Shown one piece after another: positions 9,701-17,256 of a stretch of 30,180 nucleotides of DNA. Below the pieces are notes generated by a model that worked only from the letters and a program-made list of their open reading frames with translations, was not told the origin of the DNA and made no database searches. How positions within the stretch are numbered: position 1 is the stretch's first letter; each line of letters starts with the position of its first letter. The DNA is from Clostridia bacterium (GTDB lineage: Bacteria; Bacillota; Clostridia; Christensenellales; Borkfalkiaceae). The position numbers were made by a program, and so were the translations under genes. The stretch spans positions 1-30,180 of the forward strand of contig JAFVRU010000011.1 of assembly GCA_017504065.1 (NCBI GenBank). The letters are read 5' to 3'.

Positions 9701-9929
9701 GGCGAGCGTAGGAGATATCATTGCCTTGTATCAAGCGACGGCGACGGATAACGTAACGGAAACGGTAACGGTAAGAATGTACGTGTACGCGCCCGACGGA
9801 CGTATGGTGGATATGACGGGGGCGACGGAACTGACGGTTACGCTCCGCGGTTTGTATAAGATTACGTATATGGCGTTTGACGAATTGAAGAACGTTTCCT
9901 TTAAGACGTTCACGATTCAAGTATCATAA
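6759..9929 (+). CDS. Large secreted multi-domain Ig-like protein, function unknown
   Basis: The 1056-residue product starts with a basic stretch, a hydrophobic core and an Ala-Lys-Ala site, so signal peptidase probably cuts after residue 37. By eye the rest alternates two kinds of beta-rich module. Ig-like repeats of about 80-95 residues, each ending in a 'G-x-Y-x-V/I-x-Y' strand often followed by Asp and Gly-Asn, lie near 40-120, 405-500, 505-590, 595-690, 880-965 and 968-1056. Two longer segments (about 120-400 and 700-870) are rich in Tyr, Thr and Asp and could be carbohydrate-binding jelly-roll domains. No catalytic motif, LPXTG anchor or transmembrane tail is visible. It follows the ABC permeases with a strong AAGGAGG site. 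I infer a role in glycan capture or assembly at the surface; adhesion is an alternative. Confidence 0.7.
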   Translation: MIKKKRNKGIIAAVSGVLAVTCISVGVGLTTMKPAKAEMQIPNYYKESYYKGEGITLTGKKVTYNGKQYDASVLVIAPDGNGYAGENVALSQVGTYTVEYRFVVDGKTLVTRETFAVLENLYEVSSARSSVSYTTYTDTVDAQSYTKPDGEEWSVPAKSLTSEGLLVDLASGDEFTYNKIIDLKDNTQYDKLLGLFFIPQNKGAADLYKLDVTFTDVYDESNYVTVTFKTGEKSSENLISGKHYYEYTSYMSANAAQQLTTGIDRNDKGTFEYDGKLYYKWVSHAQYGYMFRTSFYGTDAEPRYYAPMGTVEDRWLEYSPIGSKEMEIYFDYANRQIHGAKAPTDATTLVCDLDDSAFFNDLWKGFTTGEVKMSIRGGNYVSASAKFMITNIDGHDVSSKTLTDKNAPSLTLDLQGYESNHLPAAKKGLPYKIFSAQAVDDYDGNREVVANVYFNYNSNNQINVEIKDGAFVPAYTGRYAIVYTTSDAAGNVAQKILWVNSEGGRSLQLDVNEITETATVGKQVQIPLYTVNGATGNVTCNVVARHKTQNVEYNVKNGAFVPMYAGEYELVYECSDYVESTTKGIDLTVETTEEPTIIDEIELPKYLLKNCIYRLPELKGYVFENGMPIEKQPSISVVENGKTRVLPNAYFAPQAAGEITLTYTVTNGEHAFSKAFVVNVVDVGYSECIAMEKYFLGNIQAEATSRYVQLTATEGATAHFSTLLQVYEFQSKLQIDAEKNDFTALTVRMQDAVNQDVSVAFRFIKAEKGTQFSVNGDAFTYSLGYDAFRSSVESFSLNYYNATKQVTFDEATFITVDKDENGKPFNGFTGNVAYISYTFENVESESGVRIYQINGQPFNNGVVDKIAPQLFIMDRDSGLKKIGDKLYIAPSFAFDVLDPNTDLSFAVYDPNGNICVSDDGVLLAASADTTRSYWVTAKKMGSYVVRYQVSDTKGNKITDSYAIKVVDKEPPVIEVQAPVTTASVGDIIALYQATATDNVTETVTVRMYVYAPDGRMVDMTGATELTVTLRGLYKITYMAFDELKNVSFKTFTIQVS

Positions 9930-9943
9930 GGGGGGAGAACGAG

Positions 9944-11908
9944 ATGAAAAAGAAAGTGTTCAATTCTATTACGGCGCTTGCGCTTTGCAGCGTGATCGCA
10001 AGTACAAGTTTTTCCTTTGCGGGCACAACGTCCGCAGACGTTGCAAAGGCGGATATGACTGGCAATCACGTTCGGATCATTTCGGATACGGAGCAGTATA
10101 TCGTTCAAGACGGAAAAACGGATTATAAAGTGGTAGTTCCCGAAAATTGCAGCTCCATCGTTACGACGGCTGCGAGCGAGTTGGTAACGTTCTTTTACGA
10201 AGCCACGGGCATTACGCTGTCCGTCATTGACGATACGCAGGCGACGGTTTCGACGGAGTCTAAATATTTTTCGCTGGGAGATACGACGTTGTTGCGCGCG
10301 TCGTCCGTGTATGAAAGCGTTACTTACGCGTCGTTAAATACGGACGGGTATCGAATGGTTACGGAAGGGAATACCGTCTATATGGCAGGATACGGAGATT
10401 ACGGTACGTTATACGCTGTCTACGACTTTCTCGGCGACGTATTCCATTATGAATTTTTCTATACCGATATTTATAATTTGGATACAGGGGTAACGGACGT
10501 AAAATTGCGCGCCTATAATATCAAAGAACGCCCCGACGTAGCGATGCGTATTTACGGCTGGGGATATCAGTTGGAAAACGTACAAACGACGAATCGTCAA
10601 CGGATTCGCAGTTGGGGAGATTATTTCATACCCGTAAACGGTCGGAATTGGCATAATACCACTTCGGGGTATATTCCTTACGATCAGTATGAAGCGGCCC
10701 ACCCGAAATGGTACGGGGACGGCGTAGGAAAAATTCAAATGTGCTATACCGCGCACGGCGATCAAGCGGAATATAATGCGTTGATAGAACATCTGAGTGA
10801 GACGATCGTGCGCTTGTTGGAAGAAAATCCCACGAAGTCGGTTATTACGATTACGCAAGAAGACTCGCCGTATTGGTGTAAATGTTCTTGGTGCGCGGCG
10901 GAAAAGGAAAAATACGGTTCGGATTCGGCTGCTCCGTTAAAGCTTTGCAATAAGGTTGCGGATCGGGTTGGCGAGATCTGGCGCGGCAAAAATAACGGTC
11001 AAGACCGAGAAAACGGATACGATATCGTATATTTTGCCTATGGTAGTACGATTGTTCCGCCCACGAAAAATTTGGACGAAGTGGACGAGCAAGGCAGACT
11101 GGTCATGAAGAGCAACGAACATACTTCAGCCTTTTTTGCGAGCACGGGTATCGATTCTACGCAATCGTTGACAGCGCCCGTGAATGCGGAGCTCATAGGG
11201 TATTTGGAAGATTGGCGGAAGATCACCGATCGGTTTTATTGGTGGACGTATCATGACAATTACAGACAGTATTTTGTACCGTACAACGGGATAAACACTT
11301 TGTCGGAATACGCGAAATATATCAAAGAAATCAATACCGATTTGTGGTTTGCACAAATGGAATACAACCAAAGCGGTACGTCTACGGGCTGGGCGACTTT
11401 GTTCGGATATCTGCAAACGAATCTTGCATGGAACGTTGAAGGCGACGTCGGCGCAATGACCGAACGCTTTTTCAAAGCAGTCTATAAAGACGGCGCTGCG
11501 GAAATGATGGCGCTGTATGAAGAGTGCCGCGCTTGGCTGCAATATATGGGCGACCAAGGCTGGTATTCGGGGGCAAGTTCGGTATTTAACGAATCGCACA
11601 AAAACGAAGAGTATTGGCCCAGACATCTTTTAGAAGGCTGGTTGGCGCATACGCAACGTGCGGTGGAAAGTATTGCGTATCTCAAAGACAGCGCGCCCAA
11701 GCAATATACGAATGCGTATAAAGCGATTGCGACCGAACGCGTATTCATACAATATCTGTTGTACGATTTGCATTCGGCGGATCTGAATAAAAAAGATTTG
11801 CAAAACTTAAAGGCGCAATTAAAAGACGATATTTTGTTGTTGGGAATGTCGCATCTTTGGGAATTAGTTCCCGTACAAGATTTCTTATCGGAATTAAGCA
11901 AGAATTGA
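9944..11908 (+). CDS. Exported DUF4838-type protein, putative glycoside hydrolase
   Basis: This 654-residue protein has a signal peptide with candidate cleavage near residue 26 (Ser-Phe-Ala) or 36 (Ala-Lys-Ala). Residues of about 45-190 resemble the alpha-glucuronidase N-terminal-like domain that precedes DUF4838: a 'TAASELVTFFYEATG' helix, a 'YFSLGDT' strand and 'GDYGTLYAVYDFLG'. The central domain contains 'ITITQEDSPYWCKCSWC' at about 301-317, the Cys-x-Cys-x-x-Cys cluster (Cys312, 314, 317) typical of DUF4838, with Glu306 and Asp307 as candidate acidic residues next to it. Tryptophan- and tyrosine-rich stretches follow, as in carbohydrate-active barrels. The biochemical activity of DUF4838 is not established to my knowledge, so the hydrolase call is an inference from fold-like features and context. 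A GGGGGGAG site lies upstream. Confidence 0.72.
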   Translation: MKKKVFNSITALALCSVIASTSFSFAGTTSADVAKADMTGNHVRIISDTEQYIVQDGKTDYKVVVPENCSSIVTTAASELVTFFYEATGITLSVIDDTQATVSTESKYFSLGDTTLLRASSVYESVTYASLNTDGYRMVTEGNTVYMAGYGDYGTLYAVYDFLGDVFHYEFFYTDIYNLDTGVTDVKLRAYNIKERPDVAMRIYGWGYQLENVQTTNRQRIRSWGDYFIPVNGRNWHNTTSGYIPYDQYEAAHPKWYGDGVGKIQMCYTAHGDQAEYNALIEHLSETIVRLLEENPTKSVITITQEDSPYWCKCSWCAAEKEKYGSDSAAPLKLCNKVADRVGEIWRGKNNGQDRENGYDIVYFAYGSTIVPPTKNLDEVDEQGRLVMKSNEHTSAFFASTGIDSTQSLTAPVNAELIGYLEDWRKITDRFYWWTYHDNYRQYFVPYNGINTLSEYAKYIKEINTDLWFAQMEYNQSGTSTGWATLFGYLQTNLAWNVEGDVGAMTERFFKAVYKDGAAEMMALYEECRAWLQYMGDQGWYSGASSVFNESHKNEEYWPRHLLEGWLAHTQRAVESIAYLKDSAPKQYTNAYKAIATERVFIQYLLYDLHSADLNKKDLQNLKAQLKDDILLLGMSHLWELVPVQDFLSELSKN

Positions 11909-11924
11909 TATATTGGAGGAAAGT

Positions 11925-13805
11925 ATGAAAAAGAAATTACTTATTTTATTGTTAGCAGTTTGCGGTATGTTTACGGCGGCGGGCTTTGCTTCTTGTAAGT
12001 CTTCGTCCGCGGAGAGTTCTTCAAGCAGTCAAGAAACGCCTGCGCCGGAGCAGCCGAGCGACTTTTTGTGGACGGTAGCGATGCCCAACGGCGTTGAGTA
12101 TCAAAACGCGGTAAACGTTCCCGCGATTTCCGTTTATGAAGAATGTCGCATTCAAACGGTTGCGTCGGGGGCGACCTATGCTTCTTCCGATCCTACGGTT
12201 GCCAGCGTATCGGCGCTTGGCGTCGTGCGCGGTTTAAAAGCAGGCAACGTTACCGTTACGATTACGGCGGGCGAAGACATGCAAACGGTGCATTTTACGA
12301 TCAACGAAGCAGGAAACGTACCCGTCATTGTTTTGGAGAACTCCAACGTGCCCCAAAACGCGCAAGGGCAGTATGAATGCAACTTGTTCGTAGGCGGCGC
12401 AATGAATATCGGCGCAAAGCTCAAATATAACGGAATGGCGTACGTTTCGGACGTTGTCTTTGCTTACGAAAGCGAAAACAACGAGATCGCAACGATCACG
12501 AACGGCATGATTCGGGCGGTTGGCGAAGGTAAGGTAACGCTCCGCGTTAGCGTGGGCGAATGGAGAGGCTACACCGGCGCGAATTTGGTGCAAACGGTTA
12601 CGGTTTTTGTAAAGCCGAACGTGAGCTTGTCCGTTGCGGAAGAAACGCTGGAACTGTATACGAAAACGATCACAGACGAGCGTATTTCGTGCGATCTTGC
12701 TCCCAAAGCGATCGTGGACGAGTTGGAAGACGCGAATGCGGAGTTCACGTTTGAATACGATGAAAACGTCGTATCGGTCAGCGCTTCGGGCGAAGTTACG
12801 GCGGTAGGCGAAGGGGAAACGGAAATTGTCGTTCGTTATACGACGGCAGGCGGTTATACGATTGAGAAAACGGTAAACGTACAGGTCGTTTTGCCGATTG
12901 TCGATTCGAACGTAACGTTCACCGTGGACAAATCGGGTACGACGGTAGATAAGAAGACGTTTGATTTGTTGGATACGGAAAAGTACGTGCGTATCGCCGA
13001 TGAAGCGACGGGAGAATCGGGCGCGTTTGTAGATAACGTATTTACGGGCAAAACGTTGCCTACGGGAACGAGAACGCTTGTGGTATACTCCGACAAACAA
13101 GGCTACCGTATTCAGGCTTTGGTTGTAGATAAGATTATCAAAACCGAGTCCGAGCTTCGCGCGTTGCAAACGACGGAAGACGTAACGGCGTATTACGTGC
13201 TGGGCGCAAACATTACTTTGACGAGCGCGTTTGCAGGCATTACGACGGGTACGTTTATGGGTACGTTCGACGGTATGGGATATTCGATCAGCGGGCTCAA
13301 CGTTACGGCAACGGGTTTGCTCGGCGTGGTGGCGAAGAACGTAACCGTTAAAAATTTGGCGATCGTAAACGCGCTGTATTCGGGAAATACGGCTGGTGCG
13401 ATTGCAAGAACGATCAGCGGAAACAACAGCGTTGAAAACGTATTTATTACCATTTCCTGTTCAGGGGCTTGGTCGAGAAACGTCGGTACGTTGTGTTATG
13501 AATTGGACGGCGCGTTGACCGTGAAAAATTCGGTGCTTTATCACGGGAATGCTTACAATTATCCGAGCTATCCCGAATTCGGTACGATCGTGGAATGGAA
13601 CAAAGGCACGCTGAACGTGGAAAAGGTGTACACGGCTTCGGATAAAGGCTTGAAAACCGTTGGAGTAGGAACGGAATGTGCTACGGCAACGAATTACACG
13701 ACGCTCGCGGCGATGAAAACGGCGTATGGCAATAAAGAAATCGATATTTCTTGGGCGAGCGGGTTTGCGTATTATTCGACGTTGCAAGCGTTTTTAACGG
13801 CATAA
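11925..13805 (+). CDS. Lipoprotein with BIG_2 Ig-like repeats and GLUG-like C-terminal region
   Basis: I choose the ATG at 11925 (626 residues): GGAGGA lies at 11915-11920, while the in-frame TTG at 11913 would overlap it. The start is a lipoprotein signal with candidate Cys24 (FASC), followed by a Ser-rich linker. Residues near 50-130 form a clear BIG_2 domain: 'YASSDPTVASVSALGVVRG' followed by 'AGNVTVTI'. Two or three more divergent copies run to about residue 325, each with an 'AVGEGKVTLRVS' or 'AVGEGETEIVVRY' end. The last about 200 residues contain 'GTFDGMGYSISGLNV' and 'VTVKNLAIVNA', as in GLUG-type beta-helix repeats. No catalytic motif is visible. It is the last gene of the transporter operon and is probably a surface-anchored glycan-binding or adhesive protein. 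Confidence 0.78.
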   Translation: MKKKLLILLLAVCGMFTAAGFASCKSSSAESSSSSQETPAPEQPSDFLWTVAMPNGVEYQNAVNVPAISVYEECRIQTVASGATYASSDPTVASVSALGVVRGLKAGNVTVTITAGEDMQTVHFTINEAGNVPVIVLENSNVPQNAQGQYECNLFVGGAMNIGAKLKYNGMAYVSDVVFAYESENNEIATITNGMIRAVGEGKVTLRVSVGEWRGYTGANLVQTVTVFVKPNVSLSVAEETLELYTKTITDERISCDLAPKAIVDELEDANAEFTFEYDENVVSVSASGEVTAVGEGETEIVVRYTTAGGYTIEKTVNVQVVLPIVDSNVTFTVDKSGTTVDKKTFDLLDTEKYVRIADEATGESGAFVDNVFTGKTLPTGTRTLVVYSDKQGYRIQALVVDKIIKTESELRALQTTEDVTAYYVLGANITLTSAFAGITTGTFMGTFDGMGYSISGLNVTATGLLGVVAKNVTVKNLAIVNALYSGNTAGAIARTISGNNSVENVFITISCSGAWSRNVGTLCYELDGALTVKNSVLYHGNAYNYPSYPEFGTIVEWNKGTLNVEKVYTASDKGLKTVGVGTECATATNYTTLAAMKTAYGNKEIDISWASGFAYYSTLQAFLTA

Positions 13806-13809
13806 GCGC

Positions 13810-13837
13810 TTGACGAAGATTGTAAAAATTGTATAAA
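13810..13837 (+). promoter_or_regulatory. Putative promoter of the GH3-SGNH-GH78-isomerase unit
   Basis: TTGACG at 13810-13815 and TATAAA at 13832-13837 are separated by 16 bp, a good match to a sigma-A-type promoter. The predicted start of transcription, around 13844, lies in the first arm of the inverted repeat described next. There is no hairpin plus T-run between the stop of the preceding gene and this promoter, so read-through from upstream is also possible. Confidence 0.5.
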
Positions 13838-13840
13838 GAA

Positions 13841-13910
13841 ACGGCGCTCGTAAAGGATAAGATTGCGTAATGGACAAAAAGTGTTTACGTGGCTTATATC
13901 GGAGCGCCGT
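13841..13910 (+). promoter_or_regulatory. Nested inverted repeat in the leader of the GH3 gene (operator or RNA leader)
   Basis: ACGGCGCTC at 13841-13849 is matched exactly by its complement GAGCGCCGT at 13902-13910. Just inside, CGTAAA at 13849-13854 can pair with TTTACG at 13884-13889. The two pairings are nested, with about 12 unpaired bases on the 3' side and a loop of about 29 bases. No T-run follows, so this is not a typical terminator. It may be an operator overlapping the start of transcription or a structured 5' leader. Confidence 0.4.
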
Positions 13911-13947
13911 AACTTTATTCGCAGCTTGCGGTTAGGGGTTGATATTT

Positions 13948-16110
13948 ATGAAAGCAAAAAGACGAGCGGAAGAATTTACCATAGACGAGAAATTGCGGCT
14001 ATTAACGGGCTACGGCGGTTTTTCGGCGGTAAATTTGCCGGAAAAAGGGCTTAAACCGATACAAATGACAGACGGACCGAACGGCATAAAAACGTCGGAC
14101 GGTAATGCCGTGTGTTTTATGAATACCTGTTTAATGGCAAGCTCCTGGGATCGGGAAATTTGTCGGGAAACAGGCGCTATGCTTGCAAAAGAAGCAAACC
14201 GTTGCGGCAAGGATTTGTTGCTTGCGCCGGCAATGAACATCAAAAGAAACCCTTTGGCGGGGCGGAATTTTGAGTATTATTCGGAAGATCCCTATTTGAC
14301 GGGGATTTTGGCTTCGGAATTCGTAAAAGGCGCGCAAAGCGAAGGGGTCTTGACTTGCGCGAAGCATTTTGCTTGCAACAATCAGGAAACGTTGCGTTGG
14401 ACGCAGAACAGCATTGTAGACGAAGACTCGTTAAGGAATCTGTATTTGAAAGCGTTTGAAATTCTGGTTTCCCACACGGACGTGGATTGCATTATGGCGT
14501 CGTACAATTTGGTGAACGGCGAATATGCTTGTCAAAACAAGCATTTGCTAAAAGATATTTTACGCGACGAATGGGGATATCAGGGCGTAGTCATGTCCGA
14601 TTGGTGCGCCATCGCCGAATTGATTCCGTCCATGCAAAACGGGCTGGATTTGGAAATGCCCGGCAACGCGCATAACAGTTTGCGAAAATTAAAAACCGCC
14701 TATGAAAACGGCTGGATTTCCGAGTCGGAAATAGACGAAAAAGCCAATCGTTTGTTGCGGCTGTATGAGAAACGTCGGGGGCAAACTCCGTCCAAAAAGT
14801 GCGGTATTGATATTTCAAAACTCGTGGAAATGACGGGCGAGTCCTTTGTGCTCTTGAAAAACGACGGCGTACTTCCTTTGCGAAGCGACGAGAAGATATT
14901 GCTCGTCGGAAACGCGAAAGAGCCGAGAATTCAGGGCGGCGGTTGCGCAAAGCTGCAAACCAAGTATCTCGCGACGCCGTATGAAGAAATCGAGAAAATT
15001 GCGAAAGTTTGCGATAACATAGACGGTTACGACTTGACGGATAAAAGGGCGGAAGTAAGCGGTTACGATAAAGTTTTGGTCTTTTTATCGTTGCCTGAAG
15101 ATTGCGATAGCGAAGCGTTTGACCGTACGGGGCTTGCGTTTCCCGACGAACAGTTAAAGGCGATAGAAACGCTCAAAAACTATCATAAAAATGTGATCGT
15201 GATCTTGCAAAACGGCAGCGCCGTGGAATTGCCGTTTGCGCATGACGTACAGGCGATTTTAGAAACGTATTATAGCGGCAGTTACGGCGGAGTAGCTTTG
15301 AAAAAAGTGCTCTACGGCGAGATCACTCCGTCGGGGAAATTGGCGGAAAGTTTTCCCGTTTGTTTGGACGACGTGCCGAATGGAAACGAATTTGGACAAA
15401 AAACGAATATTTATTATAAGGAACGGGAGTTTGTCGGGTATCGGTATTATACGACAAACGGAGTAACGACGCGGTATCCGTTTGGATTTGGATTGTCGTA
15501 TGCGACGTTTTCTTGGAAGGATATCCGTTTTACTCGAACGGGAACGTTTGACTTCACGGTGCAGTTACGCTTAGAAAATACGTCTACCGATTACGACGGT
15601 AAAGAGACGGTGCAAATATACTTAAAAAGCAAGAACCGATTTGAGCCGAAAATGCAACTGATTGCGTTTGAGACAATCCGAATGGCAAAAGGCGAAAGGA
15701 AAAACATAACCGTTCGTTTGGAGCAATCGGCGTTTGAACGCTATCAAAACGGTAAAAAAACGCTGCTTGACGGGGAATACGCGCTCTGCGTCGCGCGGAG
15801 CAGCGAAGACGTCGTTGCGGAAGAAACGGTTTGTTTTGCGCAAACAAACCGTTTGTTGATGAACGAGCAAGTGCTTTTAGGCGCATTGCTTACGAACGAG
15901 AACTATCGGGCGATTACGCTGGAATATATGCTCGGAATCATCAACGTTTGGGCGTATGGGGATTCGGCTTGTACGCAAAATTTTGAAGAAGACGTTTTTT
16001 TAAGAAGCTCCGTTTATAACATGCCGTTGCGCGCGTTTACGTATTTCTCGGCGGATATATTTAACGATGAGAAAATGCAAGTCTTTTTAGAAAAACTGAA
16101 AACAATTTAG
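13948..16110 (+). CDS. GH3-family glycosidase (beta-glucosidase type)
   Basis: I choose the ATG at 13948 (720 residues), preceded by AGGGG; an in-frame TTG lies 9 bp upstream. No signal peptide is present, so the enzyme is cytoplasmic. The GH3 barrel domain shows 'TDGPNGIK' at 41-48, 'GRNFEYYSEDPYLTG' at 105-119, Lys139-His140 in 'AKHFACNNQE', and the nucleophile Asp218 in 'VVMSDWC'. The second domain includes 'SFVLLKNDGVLPL' and the likely acid/base Glu389 in 'DSEAFDR'. The C-terminal third contains 'YRYYTTNGVTTRYPFGFGLS' followed by a fibronectin-III-like domain. This order matches single-chain bacterial GH3 enzymes such as thermostable beta-glucosidases. Linkage and sugar are not predictable; its partners suggest trimming of rhamnose-containing oligosaccharides. 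Confidence 0.88.
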   Translation: MKAKRRAEEFTIDEKLRLLTGYGGFSAVNLPEKGLKPIQMTDGPNGIKTSDGNAVCFMNTCLMASSWDREICRETGAMLAKEANRCGKDLLLAPAMNIKRNPLAGRNFEYYSEDPYLTGILASEFVKGAQSEGVLTCAKHFACNNQETLRWTQNSIVDEDSLRNLYLKAFEILVSHTDVDCIMASYNLVNGEYACQNKHLLKDILRDEWGYQGVVMSDWCAIAELIPSMQNGLDLEMPGNAHNSLRKLKTAYENGWISESEIDEKANRLLRLYEKRRGQTPSKKCGIDISKLVEMTGESFVLLKNDGVLPLRSDEKILLVGNAKEPRIQGGGCAKLQTKYLATPYEEIEKIAKVCDNIDGYDLTDKRAEVSGYDKVLVFLSLPEDCDSEAFDRTGLAFPDEQLKAIETLKNYHKNVIVILQNGSAVELPFAHDVQAILETYYSGSYGGVALKKVLYGEITPSGKLAESFPVCLDDVPNGNEFGQKTNIYYKEREFVGYRYYTTNGVTTRYPFGFGLSYATFSWKDIRFTRTGTFDFTVQLRLENTSTDYDGKETVQIYLKSKNRFEPKMQLIAFETIRMAKGERKNITVRLEQSAFERYQNGKKTLLDGEYALCVARSSEDVVAEETVCFAQTNRLLMNEQVLLGALLTNENYRAITLEYMLGIINVWAYGDSACTQNFEEDVFLRSSVYNMPLRAFTYFSADIFNDEKMQVFLEKLKTI

Positions 16111-16187
16111 ACGTACGGTCGGAAGCAATGCCGAGTTTAGCGGAAGAAGAAAACCGGTAAAAAAACGGAGAATATTCGGCGGAATTC

Positions 16188-16216
16188 TTGACAAAGAGAA
16201 GACGGTGTGATATAAT
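16188..16216 (+). promoter_or_regulatory. Consensus sigma-A promoter abutting the SGNH start codon
   Basis: TTGACA at 16188-16193 and TATAAT at 16211-16216 are perfect consensus hexamers separated by exactly 17 bp. The -10 box ends on the base before the ATG at 16217. A transcript from here would normally begin about 7 bp later, inside the coding region. Confidence 0.6.
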
Positions 16217-17251
16217 ATGAAAAAAATTCAGCCCTTTTGGGAAAACGGTTACATAACAGAAGAGATCCTTGTTTTTGTAGAACAGGGGAGCGAAATTAGC
16301 GCAACGCTGGCGTTCGATGCTCCGCAAAACGTGGTCTTGCGGGATAGAACGGGTAGAGTGTTGCAAGAAAATAAGGACTATATCCGAAAGGGGAACAGGA
16401 TTGTTGCGCTCAGCAAAGAGATCCCTTATTTAAAAGCCGAGTGGTTAAAAAATATAAACGTTCCCAAAGAGATTCCAAACGAAAACGAAGCGTATCATAT
16501 CGAAGGCTGTCTTTTAATCGATCCGCGCTATTTAAGAGAACTGCAAATTTTGGCGGATTATACGACAACGGGCGCGGCTTTGAAAATTGTATCGGACAAG
16601 ATATGTTTGCCCGAAACCAAACGACTGCTCAACGAAGAAAAGAAATTGAAGATCGCGTTATTTGGCGACAGTATTTCCAATGCGGCGAATTCTTCTTTTG
16701 AAATGGGTTTTTCGGGCTTTACGCATTGGATTACGCCCGTCATAGAGTATCTGCAAGACGAATCGGGTACGGACGTTGAGTTTATCAACGTTTCCCGATC
16801 GGGATACGGAACGGAATGGGCGCTGGAAGCGGTGGAAGAAAAACTCGGGAAAGAACACGTGGATTTGACGATCATTGCTTTTGGCATGAACGACGGCTCT
16901 GCGGATATGTCCGTGGAAACCTTTGTGCAAAACGTGTCCGAACTAATGGAAAGGATCAAGCAATATAATTCCAAAACGGAGTTTGTGCTTGTGGCGACGC
17001 CCATCCCCAATGCGGATTGCAAGGCGGTATATAAAGAGCAAGCGCGTTATATCGACGGGTTGCGCGCTTTGGAAGGGAAAGGCGTGTCCGTTGTCAATAT
17101 GACGGAAGCGTTTACTTGGTTGTTAAAGCGAAAACGGTATTGCGAAATATCGGGAAACAACTTGAATCATCCGAACGATTTCGGGTATCGGTTTTATACC
17201 GACGCGTTTAAACGGTTGTTTTATCAAATATGCAATCAAAACGAGGAGTGA
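16217..17251 (+). CDS. Two-domain SGNH/GDSL hydrolase (probable carbohydrate esterase)
   Basis: The 344-residue protein has an N-terminal beta-rich domain (about 1-135) and a C-terminal SGNH hydrolase domain. Visible blocks are GDS at 150-152 (nucleophile Ser152), the oxyanion Gly in 'SRSGYG' at about 193-198, Asn225 in 'GMND', and the catalytic His318 in 'NNLNHPND'. The position three residues before the histidine is Asn315 where many relatives have Asp, so the triad may work as a dyad or use another acid. There is no signal peptide. The gene ends 5 bp before a GH78 rhamnosidase, and GAGGAG for that gene lies in its last codons. The context suggests removal of acetyl groups from rhamnose-containing oligosaccharides. 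Its own ribosome binding site is poor, and a perfect promoter directly abuts the start codon. Confidence 0.8.
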   Translation: MKKIQPFWENGYITEEILVFVEQGSEISATLAFDAPQNVVLRDRTGRVLQENKDYIRKGNRIVALSKEIPYLKAEWLKNINVPKEIPNENEAYHIEGCLLIDPRYLRELQILADYTTTGAALKIVSDKICLPETKRLLNEEKKLKIALFGDSISNAANSSFEMGFSGFTHWITPVIEYLQDESGTDVEFINVSRSGYGTEWALEAVEEKLGKEHVDLTIIAFGMNDGSADMSVETFVQNVSELMERIKQYNSKTEFVLVATPIPNADCKAVYKEQARYIDGLRALEGKGVSVVNMTEAFTWLLKRKRYCEISGNNLNHPNDFGYRFYTDAFKRLFYQICNQNEE

Positions 17252-17256
17252 GAACT

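Noticed and set aside
13802..13815. AAGCGCTT palindrome as a catabolite-responsive (cre) site
   Set aside because: Only the central eight bases match the cre core; both flanks miss the consensus, and the site overlaps the stop codon of the upstream gene. Too weak to report as a feature.
16111..16187. Small gene or terminator between GH3 and the SGNH gene
   Set aside because: No open frame with a start signal and no hairpin plus T-run could be found; only the promoter at its right end is supportable.
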